Below, one piece after another: positions 57,336 through 64,000 of a stretch of DNA of 64,000 bases. The stretch spans positions 26,164 to 90,163 of the forward strand of contig NZ_SMLC01000008.1 in the NCBI RefSeq assembly GCF_004349245.1, in the 5' to 3' direction. Below the pieces are notes generated by a model that saw only the letters and a program-made list of their open reading frames with translations, had not been told where the DNA came from and searched no databases. The first letter of the stretch is position 1. Each line of letters starts with the position of its first letter. The translations under genes and the position numbers were made by a program. This DNA is from Actinomadura sp. 6K520. Its GTDB lineage: Bacteria; Actinomycetota; Actinomycetes; Streptosporangiales; Streptosporangiaceae.

Positions 57336-59048
57336 TTGCATACGGGGGGCCGAAGGACACTCTGGGCTGCGATCGCACTGGCCGTACCGTCGCTGCTGCT
57401 CGCCGGCCCGACCGCCGCCGCGGGACTCGGTGAGCGCTCGTCCGGCGTCCGGTTGCTGATGGACATGGCGGCGACCGGACACACCACCACGGGCAAGGGC
57501 CCTGCGCTGACGTACACGATCCGCGTGCACGCCCAGGGCGGCATCGCCAAGGACGCGACGCTGCGCCTGACCGCCGAGCGGCCGCTGTCCTGGACGAACT
57601 TCTCGTCGGCCTGCGTCAAGGCCGCTTCGGACGAGTTGCGATGCGCGTTGGGCGACGTCGGTACGGAGGTGGTCGAACGGACGGCCACCGTCCAGGTGCC
57701 GCGCGGGACGGGGTCGGGGACGGAGTCGGGGCTGCCCAGGCTGCCGCTGAGCGTCTTCGCCGTCGCGGACGCCGCGAACACCGGCAGCCGCTCGACCCGC
57801 GCGGTGATCGACCGGCCCGGCGCTCCTGGCCCGAGCAAGGACGACGAGCCCTGCCGGGAGGACGCGGGCCTGCGCCCCTGCGACGCGGGCACACCCAGCG
57901 GCCCCAAGCCGAGCCCGGCCGACCACTCGGGCAAGCCCGGTGGCGGCGCGTCCGGCTCTGAGCCAGCCACCGGTGGGGGCGGCGAGACGTGTGAGGGCGG
58001 TCGGCCGTGCCACGCAGGGATGCCCAGCGGCGGAAAGCCGAAGACGAGCGGAAAGCCGAAGGCGAGCGGAGAGCCGAAGGCGAACGGGGAGCCGACGACC
58101 AGCGAGAGCCCGAAGTCTGGCGGACACCCGAAGCCGGTCGAGAGCCCGAAGGCCGGCGGGACCCCGAAGGCCGGTGGAAACCCGAAGGCCGGTGGAAACC
58201 CGAAGGTGAGTGGGGACCCGAAGGTGAGCGGCAAGCCGAAGGCTGGTGAGAGCCCGAAGTCTGGCGGACACCCGAAGGCCAGTGGGAATCCGAAGACCGG
58301 TGGAAATCCGAAAACCGGTGGTGCCCCGAAGGCCGGTGGGCAGCCGAAGTCGGGCGGGAGCCCGAAGGCCGGCGGGACCCCGAAGGCTGGTAGCCACCCG
58401 AAGGCTGGTGGCCACCCGAAGGTGAGCGGGAAGCCGAAACCGGGTGAGAGCCCGAAGGCCGGTGGGCAGTCCGGGGCTGGTGCGGCGAAGCCGGGAAAGC
58501 GGCCTGGCGGGAGCGGTGCGGCCACCGGCAAGCCGTCGCCCGGCGGCGGGGTGAAACCCAGGACGGCCGATGAGCCCGATGGGCACGGGACGGCGAGTGC
58601 GGGCCCCGAGACGTCCTTCGGCGGTGACGGATGCCGGCCCGGTGAGGACTGCGCCGCGTTGCCGCTGCCGCCCGGCGGTGCCGGTGGGGCGGGACCGGGG
58701 ACCGGGCCCGAAGCGCCGGGCGCGGCGGAGCCGTTCCTGCCCGAGCTGCCGACGGGCGCACCGTCCGTCCCCGCGCCGTCCGCGCCGGGACCGGGCGACG
58801 TCTCCCTGCCGCCGCCCCTGACCGCCCCTGAGCAGGCCGGACCGGCGGGGGGCGGCAAGGGCCGGATGACGCTGATGTCTCCGAGCGCGATGAGCGAGCA
58901 GGAGGAGACGGACTGGGCGATCGTCGTCGGCATCGCGCTCGTGGCCGAGATCGGCCTGCTGTGGGGCATCGCCTGCGTCGGGCTGTGGCGGCGGCGGATC
59001 ACGCTGTACCGCGCCGCGGCCGCGGACCCCGAGGGCGCGCTGACATGA
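57336..59048 (+). CDS. Cell-surface protein with Pro-Lys repeat stalk
   Basis: A 570-residue protein starting at TTG 57336, supported by GAGAGGGGA six bases upstream. The N-terminal signal peptide is HTGGRRTLWAAIALAVPSLL. A beta-rich domain (about 35-155: GVRLLMDMAATGHTTTGKGP) resembles DUF11-like adhesin folds. A long flexible region follows, including 24 six-residue repeats of the form (G/S)GxPKx. The C-terminus has a membrane helix (WAIVVGIALVAEIGLLWGIA) with a positively charged tail, so the protein is anchored in the membrane with a stalk across the cell wall. No LPXTG motif. Confidence 0.8.
   Translation: MHTGGRRTLWAAIALAVPSLLLAGPTAAAGLGERSSGVRLLMDMAATGHTTTGKGPALTYTIRVHAQGGIAKDATLRLTAERPLSWTNFSSACVKAASDELRCALGDVGTEVVERTATVQVPRGTGSGTESGLPRLPLSVFAVADAANTGSRSTRAVIDRPGAPGPSKDDEPCREDAGLRPCDAGTPSGPKPSPADHSGKPGGGASGSEPATGGGGETCEGGRPCHAGMPSGGKPKTSGKPKASGEPKANGEPTTSESPKSGGHPKPVESPKAGGTPKAGGNPKAGGNPKVSGDPKVSGKPKAGESPKSGGHPKASGNPKTGGNPKTGGAPKAGGQPKSGGSPKAGGTPKAGSHPKAGGHPKVSGKPKPGESPKAGGQSGAGAAKPGKRPGGSGAATGKPSPGGGVKPRTADEPDGHGTASAGPETSFGGDGCRPGEDCAALPLPPGGAGGAGPGTGPEAPGAAEPFLPELPTGAPSVPAPSAPGPGDVSLPPPLTAPEQAGPAGGGKGRMTLMSPSAMSEQEETDWAIVVGIALVAEIGLLWGIACVGLWRRRITLYRAAAADPEGALT
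58029..58460 (+). repeat. 24-unit tandem repeat coding for a Pro-Lys stalk
   Basis: 24 in-frame 18-base units encode hexapeptides such as GGKPKT, SGKPKA, GGNPKA, GGHPKV. Units vary mainly at the third position (K, E, H, N, T, D, Q, S). The Gly-x-Pro-Lys pattern predicts an extended, positively charged chain. Confidence 0.9.
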
Positions 59049-59209
59049 TCGTCTCTCCCGCGGCCCGCGGACGAGCCGAACGGGGCCTCGCCGGATCAGG
59101 GCAACCGAATCCGTGGACGTTTGTCCCCGTACCATCCCAATTAGGGGGCTCTGTCAGTAGGCTAACCGCCTGACCAGTAAACGCGGTCGTGACGGACAGG
59201 GGATCCGGT

Positions 59210-59458
59210 ATGTCAGACGCGACGCTGCGCTGCCCGAAGTGCGAATCCGTGCTCGGCACACATGAACGCAACGGGGTCGTGATCGAGGAATGTCCGGGAT
59301 GCAGGGGCGTCTTTCTTGATCGCGGAGAACTCGAACAGCTGATCGACGCCGAGAGCCGCTACCTCGCCGCCCTTCCGGACGACGTCAACCCGGAGACGAC
59401 GTACCAGGGACGCCACCGCAGGGGCATCATGCAGCAGCTCTTCTCCGGCGACCTTTAG
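59210..59458 (+). CDS. TFIIB-type zinc-ribbon protein
   Basis: An 82-residue protein with the zf-TFIIB pattern LRCPKCESVLGTHERNG ... ECPGCRGVFLDRGELEQLID, two CxxC pairs. The family is widespread and of unknown function. AGGGGA precedes ATG 59210; a few upstream codons are possible. It lies 161 bases after the surface-protein gene. Confidence 0.85.
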   Translation: MSDATLRCPKCESVLGTHERNGVVIEECPGCRGVFLDRGELEQLIDAESRYLAALPDDVNPETTYQGRHRRGIMQQLFSGDL

Positions 59459-59514
59459 GCCGCGGGCACGGTCGGTGACCGGGCGGATGCCGCCCTGTTA
59501 GAGGTGTTTTCCTC

Positions 59515-59532
59515 TTGTCACGGCGGTGACAA
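59515..59532 (+). promoter_or_regulatory. Inverted repeat (possible operator) upstream of the fatty-acyl-AMP ligase
   Basis: TTGTCAC and GTGACAA, 7-bp arms with a GGCG spacer, 177 bases before the FAAL ATG. Confidence 0.5.
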
Positions 59533-59539
59533 ACCCCGC

Positions 59540-59567
59540 TTTGGCGAATGTGACCGCGGGCTAATAT
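59540..59567 (+). promoter_or_regulatory. Candidate promoter of the FAAL gene
   Basis: TTTGGC (59540-59545), 16-base spacer, and TAATAT (59562-59567), one base off the -10 consensus. The leader would be about 135 bases. The repeat at 59515 lies just upstream. Confidence 0.45.
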
Positions 59568-59708
59568 CGCGCACTGACTACCATCGGGTAGCTTGACGAT
59601 CATCGCCGGTCGCCGGGGTGCCGGACACGGTCGTCCGGCCGGCGCAGCAGACCGGCCGTAGCATCCCCCCTCGGCCCCGCCCGGCTCGTCCCCTCGGGAG
59701 ATTGATCA

Positions 59709-61505
59709 ATGGCATTGGGCTCGCTGCTTCCCGACCTCCTGCCCGGAGGTTCCGGCCGCACCCCGCTGATCGAGCGGGTCGCGAGGTGGGCGAAGGAGAA
59801 GCCGGACGCCCCGGCCTACACCTTCGTCGACTACTCGACCGACCCGTCCGGCGCCCATGTCACGTTGACCTGGGCCGAGACGGAACGGCACGCACGGGCC
59901 ATGGCCGTGACGCTCCGCCAGGTCACCGGACCGGGCGAGCGGGCCGCGCTGCTGCTGCCGCAGACCCTCGAATACATGATGACCATGCTCGGCGCCATGC
60001 ACGCGCACGTCATCGCGGTACCGCTGTTCTCGCCCGACCTGCCCGGCCACGCCGACCGGCTGATCGGCGCCTACGCCGACGCGGAGCCCGCGGTCATCGT
60101 CACGACGCGGAACGCGCTGCCGCACGTGGAGAAGTTCCTCGCCGACCACGACGTCCCGAACCCGAAGGAGATCGTCTTCGCGGACGAGATCGACCTCTCC
60201 CTCGCGGACCGGTGGGAGGACGAGCCGATCGCGTTCGACGACCTCGCCTACCTGCAGTACACGTCCGGCTCTACGCGCCGTCCGGCCGGAGTGGAGATCA
60301 CCCACGGGAACGTGACGGCGAACGCCGCTCAGCTCTGGGCCGGATGGGCGCCGGACAAGCCCAACCCAGAGCTGGTGAGCTGGCTGCCCCTGTTCCACGA
60401 CATGGGCCTCATCGCCACCATGGCACTGCCCTTGGTGCGCGGCGACCACGCCATCTACACCGACCCCGTCTCGTTCATCATGAACCCGATGCGGTGGCTC
60501 GAACTCATCGCGGAGCGTCCGAGCAAGAACGTCTACACCGCGGGACCCAACTTCGCCTACGAGTACGTCGCGTCGCAGGCGACGCCGGAGAAGATCGCTC
60601 AGCTGGACCTGTCCGGGCTGACGACGTGCCTGAACGGCGCGGAGCCGATCCGCACGTCCACGCTGACGATGTTCGCGGACGCGTTCGCGCCCGCCGGCCT
60701 GCGTCCGGGCGTGCAGGCGCCCGGGTACGGGCTGGCGGAGGCGACCGTGTTCGTCTCCGCGGCGGCCGAGGACGCGCCGCCGAAGGTCATCTCCGTGGAC
60801 AGGGAGGCGCTCACCAAGGGCGAGCTGCGGCTCTGCGGGGAGGACTCCGAGCGGGCCAGCGCCCTGGTGTCGTGCGGGCGGCCCTACGGGCAGATCGTGG
60901 CGATCGTCGACCCGGACGCCCGCGTCGAGCAGCCGGACGGCAAGGTCGGCGAGATCTGGGTGCACGGCCCCAACACCGCCCCCGGCTACTGGCGCAACTC
61001 CGAACGCAGCCAGGACACGTTCGGCGGCGAACTGTCCGAGCCGGGGGACCTGCCGTCCGGGCCTTGGATGAAGACCGGTGACTATGGCGTCGTCCACGAG
61101 GGCGAGCTGTACGTCACAGGCCGCATCAAGGACCTCATCATCGTGGACGGCCGCAACCACTACCCGCAGGACATCGAGGTCACCGCACAGGAGGGGCACC
61201 CGGCGATCCGCCCCGATCACGTCGCCGCGTTCGCGCTGCCTGGGGAGGAGACCGAGCGACTGGTGGTCGTCGCCGAGCGCAACCGCCGCGTCCCGCTCGG
61301 ACGGCTGGACCTCCACGAGGTGGAGTCGGCGGTAAGGGGCGCCATCAACATCGAGCACGAGATGAGCGTCCACGAGTTCGTGTTGATCGAACCGGGTGGC
61401 GTGTCCCGTACGTCGAGCGGAAAGATCGCTCGTGCGGCCACGCGTCAGCGCTACCTTGACGGCGAGCTGCCAACGACAGAGGCTCGTCTGGCGTCTCGTA
61501 AGTAG
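59709..61505 (+). CDS. Fatty-acyl-AMP ligase (FAAL, FadD-like)
   Basis: A 598-residue ANL-superfamily enzyme. The AMP-binding P-loop is YTSGSTRRPAG near residue 182, the second core region GYGLAEATVF near 340, and the C-terminal hinge around KTGDYGVVHEG and GRIKDLIIVDGRNHYPQDIE. The NHYPQDIE motif and the long N-domain are typical of FAAL (FadD32-like) proteins, which activate fatty acids as adenylates for transfer to polyketide synthases or lipids. GAG region before ATG 59709 is weak. The gene is followed 181 bases later by an MmpL transporter, a common pair in lipid-export clusters; no PKS is within the window. Confidence 0.92.
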   Translation: MALGSLLPDLLPGGSGRTPLIERVARWAKEKPDAPAYTFVDYSTDPSGAHVTLTWAETERHARAMAVTLRQVTGPGERAALLLPQTLEYMMTMLGAMHAHVIAVPLFSPDLPGHADRLIGAYADAEPAVIVTTRNALPHVEKFLADHDVPNPKEIVFADEIDLSLADRWEDEPIAFDDLAYLQYTSGSTRRPAGVEITHGNVTANAAQLWAGWAPDKPNPELVSWLPLFHDMGLIATMALPLVRGDHAIYTDPVSFIMNPMRWLELIAERPSKNVYTAGPNFAYEYVASQATPEKIAQLDLSGLTTCLNGAEPIRTSTLTMFADAFAPAGLRPGVQAPGYGLAEATVFVSAAAEDAPPKVISVDREALTKGELRLCGEDSERASALVSCGRPYGQIVAIVDPDARVEQPDGKVGEIWVHGPNTAPGYWRNSERSQDTFGGELSEPGDLPSGPWMKTGDYGVVHEGELYVTGRIKDLIIVDGRNHYPQDIEVTAQEGHPAIRPDHVAAFALPGEETERLVVVAERNRRVPLGRLDLHEVESAVRGAINIEHEMSVHEFVLIEPGGVSRTSSGKIARAATRQRYLDGELPTTEARLASRK

Positions 61506-61686
61506 GCGCCAAAGGGCGCGAAGGGCGCACCCGTCCGGGATGGGCGCACGTACCATCCTGGACGAACGTGCCGTTCTGGACGGACGATCGGCGGCGACGT
61601 CGACGGTCGACGGTCGGCGGTCCAGGGCGAGCGACGGGCCGCCGGGGCGACGCGGCCCCGCGCGGCCGTGACGACACAGGAGGATC

Positions 61687-64000
61687 ATGCTTTCGGGGCT
61701 GGGGCGTCTCATCCACCGGCGACGCTGGACCAGCCTTGCGCTCATCCTGATCATGACGTGCATCGCGGGCGTCTGGGGCCTCGGCGTGTTCGCCAAGTTC
61801 AAGGAGGGCGGCTTCGAGGACCCCGACGCATCCTCGACGCTCGTCGCAAAGCTCGGCGCCACCTACTTCGGCAGCACCAACCCCGACGTCCTCGTCCTCT
61901 ACACCAGCGACACCATGACGGTGGACGACCCGCGCTACCAGGCGAGCGTGGTCACCACCGTCGCGCGCCTCCCCAAGGCCAACGTCGAAGAGATCATCTC
62001 TTACTGGTCGTTCGACGGTAAGGCCGCCGAGACGTTCGCCTCCCGCGACCGCCGTTCCACGTTCGTCGCGGTGAAACTGAAGGGCGACGACGGCGCCGCC
62101 CAGATCGAGAACTACCACGCCATCAAGGAGCGCTTGGAGGCGCCAGGGCTCACCGTCGAGTTCGGCGGCAGCGTCCCCCTCGGCGAGGAGTTCGGTAAGC
62201 AGGTCGTCAACGACATCATCCGCGCGGAGATGATGACCGCGCTGCCCCTGCTCATCCTCCTCGTCATCCTGTTCGGGGCCCTGACCGCCTCGTTCCTGCC
62301 GCTCATCGTGGCCCTGTTCTCGATGGTCGGCGGACTGGCCGTCCTGCACCTGGTCACCTACACCACGGACGTGACGTCCTTCGCCTTGGAAGTCGTCACG
62401 ATGATGGGTGTCGGTCTGGCGATCGACTACTCGCTGTTCATCATCAGCCGTTTCCGTGAGGAACTGGGCCGCGGCATGGCCGCGCAGGGGATCGCGCCAG
62501 GCAAACCCTGGAAACAGGAACGCGACCGGAAGTCGCGCAAGGCCTCGAAGAAGGAGTACACAGCGGCCCTGCGTCCCGTCAGGCAGAGCGCCCTGTCCGC
62601 CACCATGGCCACCGCGGGCCGCACCATCGTGGTCAGCGGCATCACCGTCTCGGCCGCCCTCGCGGGCCTCCTGCTCTTCCCGCAGATGTTCCTCCGGACG
62701 ATCGGGCTTGCGGGCATCGCCACCGTCATGGTCGCGGTGTTCGGCGCCACCGTCCTGCTGCCGACCCTCCTGGCGCTCCTGGGCCCGCGTGTCGAATTCG
62801 GCCGGATGCCGTGGCGGCGGCCCACGGCCAAGCGCGCGCAGCGAGACCCCCACAGCGGCTTCTGGTACCGCCTCGGCCAGAGCGTGATGAAGCATCCGCT
62901 GCCGTACTTCACGATCGTCATCGTCATCCTGGGCGTGATGTTCGTGCCGTTCCTCAACGTCCAGTTCGGCAGCGTGGACGCCCGCGTCCTCCCCAAGGAC
63001 AGTCCCACCCGCGCCGTGGTGGAGACCATCAAGGAGAACTTCCCCAACGGGTCCGCCGAGCCCATCGACGTCGTCGTCTCCGGCGACCTCATCCCGCGTG
63101 ACTGGACGCCCAGCGGCAACGACCCCATCCCTCCCTACCTGGAAGAGTTCAGGCAGAAGCTGGGGTCGCTCCCCGGTGTGTCGGAGGCGCAGTTCACCGG
63201 CTACTCCGGCACGTACGGCGGTGTGCGCATCTCCGTCACGCACAAGTACGAGCCGATGGAGCAGGGCGCCCAGGACCTCGTCACAGAGATCCGCGGTATG
63301 CACCTGGCCAAGGACGGCTACCCGATGCACATCGACGTCGGTGGCAGCACGGCCGCGCAGATGGACCTGATGTCCAGCCTGATGGAGTCCCTGCCGAAGA
63401 TGGCGCTCGTCGTGGGCCTCGCCACGTTCGTCCTGCTGTTCATGTTCTTCGGCTCGATCGTCCTGCCGCTGAAGGCCATCGCGATGAACGTCCTGTCGAT
63501 CGGCGCCTCGTTCGGCGCGATCGTGTGGGGCTTCCAGTACGGCCACCTCGCCGGGATCCTCGACTTCACCCCCACCGGCGGCGTCGAGGCCACCAGCATG
63601 ATCCTCATCCTCGCGGTCGTGTTCGGCCTCTCCATGGACTACGAGGTCTTCCTCCTCAGCCGCATCCGCGAGGAATGGGACCTCACCCACGACAACCGCG
63701 CCGCGGTCGCCCGCGGCATGCAGCACACCGGCAGCATCATCACCAGCGCCGCCCTGCTCTTCCTCGTCGTCATCGGCGCGTTCAGCACGGCGGGCATCAC
63801 CGTCGTCAAGCTCATCGGCGTCGGCATGTTCGTCGCGGTCGTCGTGGACGCCCTGCTCGTCCGCTCCCTGCTGGTCCCGGCCACCATGCGGTTCATGGGC
63901 GCCGCCAACTGGTGGCTGCCGGGCTTCCTCGCGGGCCTGCACGCCCGCATGGACCTGCGCGAACGCAGCTCCGTCCTGGGCTCGCCCGCCCCCGCCGTCC
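61687..64000 (+). CDS. MmpL-family RND transporter (runs off the right edge)
   Basis: A 771-codon visible part of an MMPL transporter. Features: membrane helix 1 (WTSLALILIMTCIAGVWGLG), a large extracellular loop, then ALPLLILLVILFGALTAS, and MMGVGLAIDYSLFIISRFRE, the D-Y-containing proton-relay helix; the second half repeats with VVFGLSMDYEVFLLSRIREE. Both Asp-Tyr pairs are present, so proton-driven export is predicted. GGAGG precedes ATG 61687. It follows a FAAL gene, so it may export a lipid or lipopeptide made from the activated fatty acid. The C-terminus is not visible. Confidence 0.92.
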   Translation, partial: MLSGLGRLIHRRRWTSLALILIMTCIAGVWGLGVFAKFKEGGFEDPDASSTLVAKLGATYFGSTNPDVLVLYTSDTMTVDDPRYQASVVTTVARLPKANVEEIISYWSFDGKAAETFASRDRRSTFVAVKLKGDDGAAQIENYHAIKERLEAPGLTVEFGGSVPLGEEFGKQVVNDIIRAEMMTALPLLILLVILFGALTASFLPLIVALFSMVGGLAVLHLVTYTTDVTSFALEVVTMMGVGLAIDYSLFIISRFREELGRGMAAQGIAPGKPWKQERDRKSRKASKKEYTAALRPVRQSALSATMATAGRTIVVSGITVSAALAGLLLFPQMFLRTIGLAGIATVMVAVFGATVLLPTLLALLGPRVEFGRMPWRRPTAKRAQRDPHSGFWYRLGQSVMKHPLPYFTIVIVILGVMFVPFLNVQFGSVDARVLPKDSPTRAVVETIKENFPNGSAEPIDVVVSGDLIPRDWTPSGNDPIPPYLEEFRQKLGSLPGVSEAQFTGYSGTYGGVRISVTHKYEPMEQGAQDLVTEIRGMHLAKDGYPMHIDVGGSTAAQMDLMSSLMESLPKMALVVGLATFVLLFMFFGSIVLPLKAIAMNVLSIGASFGAIVWGFQYGHLAGILDFTPTGGVEATSMILILAVVFGLSMDYEVFLLSRIREEWDLTHDNRAAVARGMQHTGSIITSAALLFLVVIGAFSTAGITVVKLIGVGMFVAVVVDALLVRSLLVPATMRFMGAANWWLPGFLAGLHARMDLRERSSVLGSPAPAV

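Noticed and set aside
1..64000. CRISPR arrays, tRNA or rRNA genes, intact insertion sequences
   Set aside because: No regularly spaced repeats with unique spacers, no TTCGA-type tRNA T-loops in a cloverleaf context, no rRNA blocks and no transposase were seen by reading; a tRNAscan or Infernal run would be decisive.

Overview
The window is very GC-rich DNA with dense operons, many GTG starts, ATGA/GTGA stop-start overlaps and several probable leaderless genes. Typical actinomycete families are present: XRE-DUF5753 with DUF397 partners, BMP-type ABC importers, MmpL, a fatty-acyl-AMP ligase, a Ser/Thr kinase with WD40 repeats and several RibD/DHFR-fold proteins. This points to a sporulating high-GC actinobacterium, perhaps near Actinomadura/Streptosporangiales. 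That placement is inferred from gene content, not from a marker gene.

Region 1 (1-23.4 kb) is a catabolic island. On the minus strand lie a P450 (cut by the window edge) and an alcohol dehydrogenase, divergent from an aldehyde dehydrogenase. A long plus-strand operon follows: quinone-oxidoreductase-like MDR, amidohydrolase/deaminase, a complete BMP-type ABC importer, a VOC protein and a SnoaL-like protein. A second operon holds an FAH-family hydrolase, a metallo-amidohydrolase, an HpcH/HpaI aldolase and a cupin. An IclR regulator is divergent from a Rieske ring-hydroxylating oxygenase (alpha and beta), a Dabb-VOC-VOC extradiol dioxygenase and a degenerate M20 protein. After an ArsR-SRPBCC/DHFR pair comes a TauD/TfdA dioxygenase. 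A 23-bp operator-like palindrome (10-3-10, half-site about ATTGCGAGAT) recurs upstream of nearly every transcription unit here, so I infer one IclR regulon. Uptake, ring hydroxylation, meta-cleavage, C-C hydrolysis, retro-aldol cleavage and aldehyde oxidation are all represented. The substrate is unknown; two amidohydrolases suggest it carries nitrogen.

Region 2 (23.7-33.3 kb) is accessory and scarred. It contains a WD40 kinase with nearly identical DNA repeats, an MFS fragment, two DHFR-fold genes, a decayed piece of a Rieske gene, an inverted repeat around one DHFR gene, and a DUF397/XRE-DUF5753/HATPase cluster with a frameshifted extra DUF397. It ends with a lower-GC two-gene unit: an ImmA/IrrE-like protein with a broken HExxH motif and a small unrecognised partner.

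Region 3 (33.4-54.6 kb) is mostly housekeeping or adaptive: Rieske-DUF2231 membrane protein, molybdopterin oxidoreductase, NfeD-SPFH pair, Uma2 nuclease between direct repeats, CapA lipoprotein, MerR/GyrI pair, alpha/beta hydrolase-SDR fusion, EEP nuclease, MBL hydrolase, ROK regulator, GH1 beta-glucosidase, TetR regulator, LURP-one-like protein, diiron ferritin-like protein with an upstream operator, a secreted protein and an RlpA-like protein.

Region 4 (54.6-64 kb) holds an alpha/beta hydrolase, a YkvA protein, a second IclR regulator, a surface protein with a 24-unit Pro-Lys stalk, a zinc-ribbon protein, a fatty-acyl-AMP ligase, and an MmpL transporter running off the right edge.
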